The notes: generated by a model not told the origin, from the letters alone. A DNA stretch of 64,000 nt from Vibrio pomeroyi (GCA_041879425.1 CP090855.1:124001-188000); one strand, 5' to 3'; positions 43,998 through 53,576 are shown, counted from the stretch's first letter. Translations and numbers: made by a program.

Positions 43998-44016
43998 ACT
44001 GAACGTCGTGTTCAGT
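43998..44016. promoter_or_regulatory. Palindrome upstream of the barrel gene
   Basis: ACTGAAC-GTCGT-GTTCAGT is a 7-5-7 inverted repeat 57 bp upstream of the chosen start codon, well placed for an operator. The regulator is not known. The rest of the 316-bp gap (43942-44257) holds the aae terminator and no other feature I can support. Confidence 0.45.
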
Positions 44017-44190
44017 TGTTATGTATTTATCCGTTAGGATTGTTCGTGTGAATGTCGCGACTAAATATGCATTGCGTCAATCAATGAGAGGATTTTAAGA
44101 GGAGGTCGCAGATCGCGTTAATCGCGTTTGATGGACGCTATCCTCACTTAGTAAGAATTAACGCTAATCCACTGATTTAAAACAGATAGC

Positions 44191-44230
44191 AAAACGGCCT
44201 GCTAAGTAAAAATACTTGGCAGGCCGTTCT
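44191..44230 (-). terminator. Terminator of the aae-like operon
   Basis: AACGGCCTGC/GCAGGCCGTT (10 bp) with inner AGTA/TACT pairing forms a long hairpin followed on the minus strand by TTTGC. It lies 28 bp beyond the stop of the FUSC gene. Confidence 0.8.
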
Positions 44231-44257
44231 GTTATGAGAGACTTAGTGTATCCAGTT

Positions 44258-45613
44258 CTAAGCGGTTACTTTTACTCTGAATAGATCAGTAAACAGCTTC
44301 GCGATCATTAAAATGATCAAGATATTCACTAGCATCAACAGTGGCGTTTCTATTCTATAAACCGGAGTGAGGTTAAGCGCACCAGATGTAAGAACAACCA
44401 ACAAATTGATACCCAAAATTCGATGTATCATGAGCTTAGGTGTCGCGAACACTTTCCATATCACCATAATGTTAAGGAAGTAGAATAGTCCCAACTCCCA
44501 TAGCTCTGTCATTAATGGCATCACAAAGATGTATTGCAACAGAATCACAGATCCTGTTCCTAACACACCATAAAAAGCGTCCTTGATAACGCTTGGTGGC
44601 ATGGTCGGCACCATAGAAGAGAATACACCGGCTAACATAGGAAATATAAAACCACCCGGCACTGGAAGATAAATCCAAATCAACAGCGATGTGATAAACA
44701 TCGACACGCCTTGCAGCACTTTGCGCCCATCTTCATTCAAATGTTGAACAAATGTGCGATGAGCATGATGCCAAGACACTTCTTTTTGATCGCCCATTAC
44801 ATTGAGTTCACCTTCAACCAGAGATTGATCTGGTGTTAATACATCGAACGTTTTCAAGTTGTGAGTAAGAACTGCCCATTGGATACCCAAGTCTGATTCG
44901 CTGTTACTTTGTTTGAGTAATGTATCTTGGATATGTGCCATCTCATCGATACGCAATCGCCATGTTTGGATGTTCTCTTTAAGGTGGTAACTTCCGGTCA
45001 ATGGCAGATCTAGAAGTTGATACAACTTATCAATATTTGCGGTATTGCTTTCAAGTGCGGCAATGTCGATGTCGTCTGTTTTTTCCATCGCATCTAACAA
45101 CACTTGTTTACTGGTTTCGAAACGTTGTACAAAGTTGAGTTCTGTATTCACAGGCCACACGATGCGATACACAATAGAGAACACGACAACACCCAATAGT
45201 GTTTCTTGAAGTCGGAGCACAGCAAAGTGAAAGGTGGTTTGGCTATCAAACCCGCCCATGCACGCAACAATCGAACACACGGCAAATCCTATTGAAAAAA
45301 TATAACCGTATTTCTCGTCGCTCGACATGAAGATACATACACCAAGGAACAGGGTGAAAAATGTTAGAAACAAGAAGCGATCTTGAGAAAACATGGCGAT
45401 AAGGAAAAAGGCATAACCGGTCCCTAACAAGGTTCCCATTAACCGGTTATGGCCTTTGTTTATTGAATGGGCGAAGCTCTCGTTCAATGCCATCACTGCC
45501 ACGGCTATCGCAGCCCAATATGGTTTTTCCCAACCAAACCACAACGCTAGGCAGATTGCGATAACGATAGAGAGTGCGGCTTTAATCGCGTCTTTAGTCG
45601 ATGCAGTGAACAT
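44258..45613 (-). CDS. FUSC/AaeB-like aromatic-acid efflux membrane protein
   Basis: A 451-residue inner-membrane protein of the fusaric-acid-resistance (FUSC) family. It has two membrane blocks (about 8-165 and 305-445) separated by a cytoplasmic linker. E. coli AaeB is longer (about 655). Together with AaeA it exports aromatic carboxylic acids. I chose ATG 45613 since AGGT lies at a good distance; a GTG three codons upstream overlaps the adaptor's stop. Last gene of an aaeXAB-like operon. Confidence 0.86.
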   Translation of the reverse strand: MFTASTKDAIKAALSIVIAICLALWFGWEKPYWAAIAVAVMALNESFAHSINKGHNRLMGTLLGTGYAFFLIAMFSQDRFLFLTFFTLFLGVCIFMSSDEKYGYIFSIGFAVCSIVACMGGFDSQTTFHFAVLRLQETLLGVVVFSIVYRIVWPVNTELNFVQRFETSKQVLLDAMEKTDDIDIAALESNTANIDKLYQLLDLPLTGSYHLKENIQTWRLRIDEMAHIQDTLLKQSNSESDLGIQWAVLTHNLKTFDVLTPDQSLVEGELNVMGDQKEVSWHHAHRTFVQHLNEDGRKVLQGVSMFITSLLIWIYLPVPGGFIFPMLAGVFSSMVPTMPPSVIKDAFYGVLGTGSVILLQYIFVMPLMTELWELGLFYFLNIMVIWKVFATPKLMIHRILGINLLVVLTSGALNLTPVYRIETPLLMLVNILIILMIAKLFTDLFRVKVTA

Positions 45614-45622
45614 AAGAATCAC

Positions 45623-46489
45623 CTAGCTATTTTTGATTATTTTAATCGAGGCAGTCATACCAACACGCAGTTGTACGTCTTCTGGTATTTTGTCTAACTT
45701 CACTTTGATAGGGATGCGTTGAGCTAGACGGATCCACTGAAAGTTTGGATTCACGTTTGGCAATAAATCATTACCTGTGCTGCCATCTTGTTTGGCAATA
45801 CCAAAGCCAATACTTTTGATATGTCCTTCTAGTTGAACATTGTTATGCATCATTAAGGTCACATAGGCCGTGTCCTGAGCGTCGACGCCGACTAAATCTG
45901 TCTCTTTGAAATAGCCTTCAATCCAAAAGCTATCTTCATCAATTAACGCAACCACAGGTGAATTCGCGACAACTTGAGAGCCCACGCGTAGGCTCAGATT
46001 AGTGATGTAGCCGTTAGTAGGCGCGTATACCTTGGTGTACTCAAGGTTTAGATGTGCTTCTTCTACGTTAGCTTTTGCCAGTTCCACATTCGCGGTGCTA
46101 GTTTCTACTGCGTTGTTTAAGTTGTTTAGAGTAAGAACGGGCACAGCACCGGGCGTTCTTTTCTCTAAATTCAACGCACGTTGTTCTTCATTTTTGGCTT
46201 TGGCGAGTAGGGCAAACGCTTGTTTTTGAGTCGCAAGTGCTTTTCTGTAGGTCGCTTTGTAAATACTCGGATCGATTTCAAAAAGAAGATCGCCTTTTTT
46301 TACTTTCGAGTTGTCTTCGACATGCACTTCAATCACTTGACCCGTGACTCGAGGTGTAATCGAGACAATATAAGCGCTAACTTGCCCGTCTCTGGTCCAT
46401 GGGTTACTTGAGTATGATTGGTAATAGCTATAAACCACAGATCCCGCAGCAGCCAATAATAAAAGTGTGATGAGATAACGTTTGATCAC
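45623..46489 (-). CDS. aaeA: HlyD-family adaptor, AaeA-like
   Basis: This 288-residue adaptor has one N-terminal membrane anchor (residues 5-25), lipoyl halves (TPRVTGQVIEVHVEDNSKVK, KGDLLFEIDP; VYAPTNGYITNL) and a coiled-coil hairpin. It bridges the FUSC exporter to the outer-membrane channel. The stop codon abuts the next gene, so the two are coupled. Gene order AaeX-AaeA-AaeB is the E. coli order. Confidence 0.88.
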   Translation of the reverse strand: MIKRYLITLLLLAAAGSVVYSYYQSYSSNPWTRDGQVSAYIVSITPRVTGQVIEVHVEDNSKVKKGDLLFEIDPSIYKATYRKALATQKQAFALLAKAKNEEQRALNLEKRTPGAVPVLTLNNLNNAVETSTANVELAKANVEEAHLNLEYTKVYAPTNGYITNLSLRVGSQVVANSPVVALIDEDSFWIEGYFKETDLVGVDAQDTAYVTLMMHNNVQLEGHIKSIGFGIAKQDGSTGNDLLPNVNPNFQWIRLAQRIPIKVKLDKIPEDVQLRVGMTASIKIIKNS

Positions 46490-46499
46490 AGTAAGTGCC

Positions 46500-46712
46500 T
46501 CAAAAAATTGTAATAAAATGGCCGATAGCGCCAGTAAAAATCACGATCAAGCTCAGTTCTGCTATTGCAGGAAAGGCGACGTACTTATGAAGGCCAAACC
46601 TTGTAGCGATTGACCCTGTTAGCATTGTCAGTATGTAAGCCAGTGCGATAACCAATAACAGCGGTGGGAAGTAGACTTCACCCCACACAAGTTCATGTGG
46701 CATTGTGTTCAT
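46500..46712 (-). CDS. aaeX: DUF1656 membrane protein, AaeX-like
   Basis: A 70-residue protein with two membrane helices, matching DUF1656 (PHELVWGEVYFPPLLLVIALA). It is the small first gene of aaeXAB-type operons, 10 bp before the adaptor gene. Its role is not established. AGAGAAC precedes the ATG; Met4 is also possible. A candidate operator lies 76 bp upstream. Confidence 0.85.
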   Translation of the reverse strand: MNTMPHELVWGEVYFPPLLLVIALAYILTMLTGSIATRFGLHKYVAFPAIAELSLIVIFTGAIGHFITIF

Positions 46713-46787
46713 GGTTCTGTTCTCTATTTGTTTGATGAATGCAACGATAACGGAGTTCGATTTATTGTGATAATCGCTTATAGAGGA

Positions 46788-46801
46788 TTGGATCCATCAA
46801 A
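46788..46801. promoter_or_regulatory. Candidate operator, TTGGATCCATCAAA
   Basis: This copy differs at one base from the perfect palindrome TTTGATCCATCAAA at 47023. It lies 76 bp upstream of the aaeX-like start. Two copies of an operator-like sequence in one divergent 472-bp gap suggest a common regulator of both transcripts. Confidence 0.5.
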
Positions 46802-47022
46802 AATCCGACTTTATTCGGTGACTATGCCAACTGCATCTTTGTTTAGTGCCGAAAGCCAGTAAAACAAGTGTAGGTAGGTTGTTGTTCTGGATGTGAAAAC
46901 ACTTAATTGAAATTGATTTCGAAAATTATCTATTTTTATTGGTTTTAGCTAAATCTAGTCAAAACAATAATTTAAGAGGTAAATTACACTTCAATAACTC
47001 TCCAAACAGTCGAAGTGATGAT

Positions 47023-47036
47023 TTGATCCATCAAAT
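47023..47036. promoter_or_regulatory. Candidate operator, palindrome TTTGATCCATCAAA
   Basis: A perfect 6-2-6 palindrome, 149 bp upstream of the aspT start. I cannot link it to a known regulator. Apart from this pair, the gap 46713-47184 is AT-rich and shows no gene. Confidence 0.5.
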
Positions 47037-47184
47037 GGGATTACATATTAAAACCTTTTGTTCTTAATATTCGGTTCGAAGCAACGAGATGCTTTATTTA
47101 TTTTGAATAATCCAACAAATATCATTATCAATTTATTCGTTAGATTATTTACTCCTTTTATTTAGTAACAAGAGTAAATTTGTC

Positions 47185-48900
47185 ATGGACATTATTTCTA
47201 ATCTATTTGACATGGCACCATTTGTCGCACTATTTATTACACTCTCATTAGGTTATATGGTTGGTAAAATTACTATCGGCCGATTTGTTTTAGGCGGGGT
47301 AGCCGGAACATTATTAATGGGTGTAATTATTGGGCAATTTGGTGTTCAGATTGATCCCGGCGTAAAAAGCATTTTCTTTGCGCTCTTTATTTATGCTGTG
47401 GGCTATCAAGGTGGTGCTCAATTCTTTAAAGCCCTTAACTTTAGAACCATTAACATTCTGCTCTCCGCGGTTGTGATGACGGTTTCAGGCTTATTGTGTG
47501 TACTTGCCGCTGCGTGGTTATTTGACCTAGATAGAGGCACAGCTGCAGGCCTAGCGGCGGGCGGCTTAACTCAATCTGCGATCATTGGTACTGCAGGTGA
47601 TGCGATTGCACGTTTAGGCGGCGTATCTGAAGAAGCCAAACACCTGATGCAAACAAACGTAGCGGTTGGTTACGCGGTAACATACATCTTTGGTTCATTA
47701 GGTCCAATCTTGATGGTGACTTGGGTATTCCCAACGTTGATGAAGTGGGATATCCGATCTGAAGCTATCGCACTAGAAGAGAAAAACTCTAACGGTAAAC
47801 GTGATTTAGCGGACGGCGAATTTAACGCAGTCACGGCTTTAGTTACGCGTGCTTTCAAAGTGACTAACGACGACCAGCTTGTTGGTAAAACACTCGCGCA
47901 ATTGAATCAGTCATCATTAGCTGCGTGTATCGAACTTATTGAACGCGATGGAAAAGAGCTGAGTGCAGACAAGTTCACAGCGCTTAAAACGGGCGACCTT
48001 GTTGTGGTTACTGGCCGTAGAAACGCGGTTCATGAACTTCAGAGCAAGGCGCAAAGTAATGAAGTCGCATTACCGGAAAGCTATGAAGTTATTGAAGAAA
48101 ACCGTCAACTTATCGCTGATAATCGCAAGCTGATTGGTCGTTCGCTAAGAGAGATCAAAGATAGCTCAAATCAACGTTCGTTCCGTGGTGTGTATGTTAC
48201 AGAGTACATGCGTGCTGGTACTTCAGTGGCTATTACCGAAGACCTTATTGTTGAGAAGAACGATGTTATCCAGTTAACGGGTACCGCACAAGACATCAAC
48301 CGAGTTGAAAAATACATCGGTAAGCGTATGGGTTCTGCGACTATGACTGACTTCATCGTACTGGGTTTCGGTATGGTGTTGGGCCTTCTTATCGGCTTAA
48401 TCAGTTTCAAGATTGCAGGTATTCCTGTAACGATTGGCTCTGGTGCAGGTTGTTTGATCTCTGGTTTACTTGTTGGTTGGTTACGTAGCCGAAACCCACA
48501 TGTGGCTCAATTCCCAGCGGGTGCAGCAAACTTCATTCGTGACTTTGGTCTAGCGGCGTTTGTCGGCATTGTTGGCCTACAAGCAGGTCCTCAAGCGGTT
48601 GATACCATAAAAGAACATGGTATGTCGCTTCTGTTCTTGGGTATGGCGGTCACCATCATTCCACAGATTATTTCATTCTTCTTCTCGTACTTTGTATTGA
48701 AGATCAAGAACCCAGTAGAAGCGTTAGGTTGTGTGACTGGTGGTCGAAGTGCAAACCCAGCATTCGCTGCATTGATGGAAAAAACAGGTAATGCAACGCC
48801 AGTATTCTCTTTCACTGTGACTTACGCTGTAGCCAACGTGTTACTGACTCTATGGGGACCAATTATCGTCGGCATTATTACCGTTAATGCGGGTATGTAA
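47185..48900 (+). CDS. aspT: Aspartate:alanine antiporter
   Basis: A 571-residue inner-membrane transporter of the AspT (AAEx) family: an N-terminal membrane block (about 5-175), a cytoplasmic region with two TrkA-C/RCK-like domains (about 205-375) and a second membrane block (about 385-570). Motifs such as GLAAGGLTQSAIIGTA and GGRSANPAFAAL are typical. It takes in aspartate and exports alanine, an electrogenic exchange. It is followed by the decarboxylase that makes the alanine, with a hairpin between them. Confidence 0.9.
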   Translation: MDIISNLFDMAPFVALFITLSLGYMVGKITIGRFVLGGVAGTLLMGVIIGQFGVQIDPGVKSIFFALFIYAVGYQGGAQFFKALNFRTINILLSAVVMTVSGLLCVLAAAWLFDLDRGTAAGLAAGGLTQSAIIGTAGDAIARLGGVSEEAKHLMQTNVAVGYAVTYIFGSLGPILMVTWVFPTLMKWDIRSEAIALEEKNSNGKRDLADGEFNAVTALVTRAFKVTNDDQLVGKTLAQLNQSSLAACIELIERDGKELSADKFTALKTGDLVVVTGRRNAVHELQSKAQSNEVALPESYEVIEENRQLIADNRKLIGRSLREIKDSSNQRSFRGVYVTEYMRAGTSVAITEDLIVEKNDVIQLTGTAQDINRVEKYIGKRMGSATMTDFIVLGFGMVLGLLIGLISFKIAGIPVTIGSGAGCLISGLLVGWLRSRNPHVAQFPAGAANFIRDFGLAAFVGIVGLQAGPQAVDTIKEHGMSLLFLGMAVTIIPQIISFFFSYFVLKIKNPVEALGCVTGGRSANPAFAALMEKTGNATPVFSFTVTYAVANVLLTLWGPIIVGIITVNAGM

Positions 48901-48953
48901 TTAAAACTGCGAGCTCATTAAAGATTTAAAACAATTATCAACTTATTAACAGA

Positions 48954-48979
48954 CCTACCCAATCAGAAAATAGGGTAGG
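48954..48979 (+). repeat. Hairpin between aspT and aspD
   Basis: CCTACCC (48954-48960) and GGGTAGG (48973-48979) form a 7-bp stem with no T tract after it. It may adjust the aspT/aspD transcript ratio by RNA processing rather than stop transcription. Confidence 0.45.
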
Positions 48980-49053
48980 CCTGAATAATCACATTGAAGT
49001 AAAACACATTATTTAATTAGAAGTGTTTAAGAATAAATTATTAGGTAAATATC

Positions 49054-50652
49054 ATGACTACACAAAATACTACTATCGACTTTTCAAAATTCGCTGATTT
49101 AAGCCCGTTTGAATTAAAAGACAAATTAATTGAAGTCGCGCAGACAGTGCCGGATCGTGCTTTATTAGATGCAGGTCGTGGTAACCCAAACTTCCTAGCA
49201 ACACTGCCACGTAAAGCATTTATTCGTTTAGGTGAATTCGCAGTAATGGAAGCGGAGCGTACATACTCATATCTAGATGGTAGCTTTGGTGGTATTCCGG
49301 ACGGTGTGGGTATTGTTGAGCGTTTTGATTCTTACGCAAACAGCAATCAACAGAAGCCAGGTGTTCGGTTCATTGAAAAAGCTCTGAGTTACGCGAAAGA
49401 TCGCCTAGGTATCGAGAAGCAAGTGTTCTTAAATGAGCTTGTGAATGCGTACTTAGCGTGTAACTACCCGGTACCGCCACGCATGCTGACCAATATCGAA
49501 AGCGTTGTAAAACAATACATTGCAGAAGAGATGTACGGCCCAATGCCAATGACGACAGATTTCGATCTGTTTGCAACGGAAGGTGGTACGGCATCAATGA
49601 CGTACACGTTCCAAACCATGTTTCACAACGGTCTACTAAAGAAAGGCGATAAGGTTGCGTTGATCACACCAATCTTCACACCTTACTTAGAAATCCCTGA
49701 GCTTTCAGAATACGAACTTGAGATTGTAGAGCTTCGTTTAGATGAGACAACATGGCAGTTACCTATGTCTGAAATCGAAAAACTTGAAGATAAAGACATT
49801 AAACTGCTGTGTGTGGTAAACCCAGCAAACCCTGCATCAGTGAAGTTCTCTGATGAGACTCTGAATAACCTATCAGACTTCGTCAACACACAACGTAGTG
49901 ATCTGTTTATTATCACCGATGATGTGTACGGCACATTCGCAGACGATTTCGTTTCTCTGTTTGCCAAACTTCCATACAACACGCTTTGTGTTTACTCATT
50001 CTCTAAGTACTTCGGTGCGACAGGCTGGCGCCTTGGTTCAATTGCGATTCAGCACAACAACGTGTTCGATGATGCAATGCGCAGCCTATCAGAATCTCGT
50101 CAACTGGAACTGGATGATCGATACAAAACGCTAGACCCAGAACCACGCGGTATTAAATTCATCGACCGTATTGTTGCAGACAGCCGCAGTGTTGCACTAA
50201 ACCACACAGCAGGTCTTTCACTACCACAACAAGTTCAAATGGCTCTTTTCTCATTGAACTGCCTAATGGATTCAGAGCAAAACTACAAAGAAGCGTGCAA
50301 ACGCATTATTCGCGAACGCTACAAAACGTTGTACAAAAACATGGGTGTCGAAATTGAAGAAAACAAAGATCGTGTGGACTACTACACACTGCTTGAGCTC
50401 GACACTTTGGGTGGCAAATTGTACGGATCAGCTTTCGTTGAATGGTTCAAAGCGAACGAGAAGGGCAAAGACTTCTTGTTCCGACTTGCACATGAAACTG
50501 GCGTTATCTTGCTTCCAGGCAAAGGCTTCGATGTAGTGCACGCTTCTGTACGTGTATCGCTAGCTAACCTGACTCACCATGAGTACGAACTGATTGGCCG
50601 CGCAACTCGCAAGGTGTTGGACGAGCACTTCGCTGAGTTCCAAGGCGCATAA
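49054..50652 (+). CDS. aspD: Aspartate 4-decarboxylase (bifunctional with transaminase)
   Basis: A 532-residue PLP enzyme of fold type I. The Schiff-base Lys is Lys318 in YSFSKYFGATGWRLG; the family N-terminus (LLDAGRGNPNFLATLPR) is clear, and the length is normal for AspD (about 530). It removes the beta-carboxylate of aspartate to give alanine and CO2, consuming a proton inside the cell. Paired with AspT this produces proton-motive force and raises internal pH. The PLP kinase gene next door probably supports it. Confidence 0.92.
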   Translation: MTTQNTTIDFSKFADLSPFELKDKLIEVAQTVPDRALLDAGRGNPNFLATLPRKAFIRLGEFAVMEAERTYSYLDGSFGGIPDGVGIVERFDSYANSNQQKPGVRFIEKALSYAKDRLGIEKQVFLNELVNAYLACNYPVPPRMLTNIESVVKQYIAEEMYGPMPMTTDFDLFATEGGTASMTYTFQTMFHNGLLKKGDKVALITPIFTPYLEIPELSEYELEIVELRLDETTWQLPMSEIEKLEDKDIKLLCVVNPANPASVKFSDETLNNLSDFVNTQRSDLFIITDDVYGTFADDFVSLFAKLPYNTLCVYSFSKYFGATGWRLGSIAIQHNNVFDDAMRSLSESRQLELDDRYKTLDPEPRGIKFIDRIVADSRSVALNHTAGLSLPQQVQMALFSLNCLMDSEQNYKEACKRIIRERYKTLYKNMGVEIEENKDRVDYYTLLELDTLGGKLYGSAFVEWFKANEKGKDFLFRLAHETGVILLPGKGFDVVHASVRVSLANLTHHEYELIGRATRKVLDEHFAEFQGA

Positions 50653-50717
50653 ATTCTAATCACGCTTAGAATCGAATTCATGATTTTAAGCCAACGATGT
50701 TCAAATCACTAAGAATA

Positions 50718-50738
50718 AGCCTCGGCGATGTCGAGGCT
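50718..50738 (+). terminator. Weak hairpin after aspD
   Basis: AGCCTCG-GCGATGT-CGAGGCT forms a 7-bp stem without a T tract. It may partly end the aspTD transcript; readthrough into the pyridoxal kinase gene is likely. Confidence 0.4.
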
Positions 50739-50853
50739 ATTCCGACCAAATAAGCACAGTGTTCAAGTAGCTATCTATTGGATGCAATCGTTGTGTTTAT
50801 TTAGTCGCTAACTCCAAGCGAAATTCATTCCGACAAAATCAGAAGAGCGACGT

Positions 50854-51711
50854 ATGAAAAGTATTATTTCTATTCAATCTCACGTGGTTTATGGGCATGC
50901 AGGCAACAGCTCTGTGGTTTTTCCAATCCAAAGAATGGGACTCGATGTATGGCCAATTCATACTGTTCAGTTCTCGAATCACACTCAATATGAGCAAGGT
51001 TGGACTGGAAAGACATTTAGTTCAGATGATATTCGAAGCTTAATTCGAGGCTTAGACAACATCAGTGCATTGAAAGACTGTGGCGCAATCCTTTCGGGTT
51101 ATCAAGGAAGTGCTGACCAATGCAAAGCGGTTGCCGAGGCGGTTAACCTCATAAAAGAAAAGAACCACAGTGCACTCTACATTTGTGACCCTGTAATGGG
51201 CTACCCAGATAAAGGTTGTATTGTTGATGATGGCGTGAAAGCGGCTATCGCCAAACATTTGCTGCCTACAGCCGATGTCATCGTGCCAAACCAATTTGAG
51301 CTGAGCGAATTGACCGAAACCAAAATTCACTCGCTTTATGATGCGGTTACAGCCTGTAAAAAAGCTCTGGAACTTGGGCCAAAGATGGTGCTCGTGAAAC
51401 ATCTGCATTCGTTACCCGATGAGGCGTTCAGCATGATCCTCGCAACGAAAAAGGCATGCTATTTAGCTCAACGGCCGAATATCGAATTTGATAAACAGCC
51501 AGTTGGTGTTGGCGACCTTATCTCAGGCTTATTTACAGCGGGATTAATGAAGAGAATGTCTCCAGTGGCTGCATTCCGCCATGCAAACAACGCGGTTTAT
51601 GGTGTGTTAGAGCTGACTAAGAGCTATGGCACTTGGGAGTTGCAAACCATTAATGCTCAGTATGAATTTGTAGAGCCTACCCACGATTTCAACGTGGTCA
51701 AAATAGGCTAG
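50854..51711 (+). CDS. pdxY: Pyridoxal kinase
   Basis: The 285-residue protein matches PdxY: IISIQSHVVYGHAGNSS at the N-terminus, the GYQGSADQ loop, YICDPVMGY and the catalytic-Asp region VGVGDLISGLF. It phosphorylates pyridoxal to PLP in salvage. It follows aspD by 201 bp with no strong terminator between, so partial co-transcription with the PLP-dependent decarboxylase is plausible. Confidence 0.9.
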   Translation: MKSIISIQSHVVYGHAGNSSVVFPIQRMGLDVWPIHTVQFSNHTQYEQGWTGKTFSSDDIRSLIRGLDNISALKDCGAILSGYQGSADQCKAVAEAVNLIKEKNHSALYICDPVMGYPDKGCIVDDGVKAAIAKHLLPTADVIVPNQFELSELTETKIHSLYDAVTACKKALELGPKMVLVKHLHSLPDEAFSMILATKKACYLAQRPNIEFDKQPVGVGDLISGLFTAGLMKRMSPVAAFRHANNAVYGVLELTKSYGTWELQTINAQYEFVEPTHDFNVVKIG

Positions 51712-51924
51712 AGCGATTAACTCTAACAGTGGTTAAGGTCAGCTAAGGGGCGCGACTATTCGATGGATAGCGTCCTACAAATGAGATTACGAGTTCAGCC
51801 GGATACTGTCTATATTACGACCACAAAGAGATGGACTTCACTTTATCCCTATTTATTAACCTCTCTGTTTTTTAGTTTTCTAATTTATTAAACAGAGTCT
51901 CTGAATCACTTTAGAGAACATTAA

Positions 51925-53109
51925 ATGAGCCTAAATATGAACCGTCTAATCTCTTCGGGTCTTACCGTTGCTTTGTCACTCTTGGTAGTGGCTTGTAGTT
52001 CACCTCACACGCTAGACGTACGCGTAAACAAAGACAATTACAAAGAAGTCACTGTAGAAGAAGCATCATCAGTCGCCGAGCCATTGCGTATTTGGGCGAG
52101 TGAGTCGCCAGACTTCTTATACTCTCCAGCAGATCAAACCACGCCGATTACCGTGTCAGGTGACCAATTGAACATTTTGGCTTTGTCAGGAGGTGGTGCC
52201 AACGGAGCTTTTGGTGCCGGTATCTTGATAGGGCTTGAAGAATCAGGCCAGCTGAAAGATTACTCGATAGTAACGGGGATCAGCGCAGGCGCTTTAATAG
52301 CACCGTTTGTGTTCATCGGAGGAGATGCGTTTTCGAAGATGAAGGACGTGATGTTGAACATAAATGATAAATCCGTACTCGGTAAAAAGAATTTTTTGAA
52401 CACCGTCTTTAAAGATGCGTTTACCGATGGCGAAAACTTGTATCAGTTTATTGCTGAAGCTTTCCCAGAACCGATGATTGAGCAAATCGCAGCACAACAT
52501 CGTAGCGGTAAGCGTCTGTTTATTGGTAGCACTCATTTTGATTCTGGTGAGCTTGTCATTTGGAATGTGGGTGCAATAGCAAATAGCGACATGCTAGATA
52601 AGTCTGAACTCATATATAAGGTGTTGGCCGCAAGCGCGTCTATTCCTGGTGTATTCCCACCGCAGTTCATCGATGTAGAGCATGAAGGTGAAATCTTTGA
52701 AGAACTGCACGTCGATGGCGGTTTAGCGACTCAAGTGTTCTTCAATCCATCTAACTTCGACTATCAACAGATCTCAGATGCACTTGGGTTAGAAACACCA
52801 CCACAGCTTGATGTTATTCGAAATGGCGCGCTAAAAGCACCGTATCACTCGCTGAGAGATAAGGGGCTCGATTTGGTAGCAAATAGCGTCTCAAGCCTGA
52901 CGCTTGCACAAACGCGTGGTGACTTATATCGAATGAAATACATCAGTGAAATCAACAACATTGATATGCAATTTACTTACATCGAGCACGACTTTGGTTA
53001 CGCCAAACGAACCAAAGACATGTTTGATGAACATTACCTATTAACCATATATGAATACGGTTATCACAAAGCAACTCAAGGCAAACCTTGGGTAACCGAA
53101 TTACCTTGA
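51925..53109 (+). CDS. Patatin-like phospholipase lipoprotein
   Basis: A 394-residue lipoprotein (lipobox VVACS) with a patatin domain. The oxyanion loop is SGGGANGAFGAG, the nucleophile Ser120 is in GISAG, and the catalytic Asp264 is in VDGG; the Ser-Asp dyad is intact. It should act on phospholipids at the outer membrane or outside. It starts an operon with a small secreted protein 16 bp downstream. Confidence 0.87.
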   Translation: MSLNMNRLISSGLTVALSLLVVACSSPHTLDVRVNKDNYKEVTVEEASSVAEPLRIWASESPDFLYSPADQTTPITVSGDQLNILALSGGGANGAFGAGILIGLEESGQLKDYSIVTGISAGALIAPFVFIGGDAFSKMKDVMLNINDKSVLGKKNFLNTVFKDAFTDGENLYQFIAEAFPEPMIEQIAAQHRSGKRLFIGSTHFDSGELVIWNVGAIANSDMLDKSELIYKVLAASASIPGVFPPQFIDVEHEGEIFEELHVDGGLATQVFFNPSNFDYQQISDALGLETPPQLDVIRNGALKAPYHSLRDKGLDLVANSVSSLTLAQTRGDLYRMKYISEINNIDMQFTYIEHDFGYAKRTKDMFDEHYLLTIYEYGYHKATQGKPWVTELP

Positions 53110-53125
53110 TTAGGGATATTAAAAA

Positions 53126-53551
53126 ATGAAAAGAACAGCATTAACGCTACTTATCTTAGCAACGTCTAGCGCTTCAATGGCACAAAACGCAACCTCAATG
53201 GACCAGCAAAAAGTCGATAACGACATGCTACAACTGGCCGACGTTCAGCAAGAATCGGCGTTGATCATGGTTGAAGAGAATTCAGACTACGTGGCGATTG
53301 ATTATATTGGAAAGTGGGTTGAGGTGAACAATTACGTCACACATAAAGAAGCCAAGCAACGTCAGCTTCAAAAGAGCACCAAGAAATACATTTACTCGCA
53401 AACGGGTGAAACTCTAGAGTCGATCGAGCAGCGTATTGCTGAACACATTCAAGCAGATCAACCTAGATATTTCAGTGTCGATGTTTACCGTAATTACCAC
53501 GGTGATTCAGGCGACTTTAACTACCTAGCTCGAGTTATCGAATACATTTAA
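53126..53551 (+). CDS. Small secreted protein, 141 residues, patatin partner
   Basis: I do not recognise the family. It has a signal peptide (cleaved near SMAQ) and a helical, Gln/Glu-rich mature part with no cysteines. It lies 16 bp behind the patatin gene and both share one terminator, which suggests a partner role such as chaperone or inhibitor. The AGGGATATT before its ATG provides a weak ribosome binding site. Confidence 0.75.
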   Translation: MKRTALTLLILATSSASMAQNATSMDQQKVDNDMLQLADVQQESALIMVEENSDYVAIDYIGKWVEVNNYVTHKEAKQRQLQKSTKKYIYSQTGETLESIEQRIAEHIQADQPRYFSVDVYRNYHGDSGDFNYLARVIEYI

Positions 53552-53576
53552 GTTATTCGTTACACATTAATGATAG

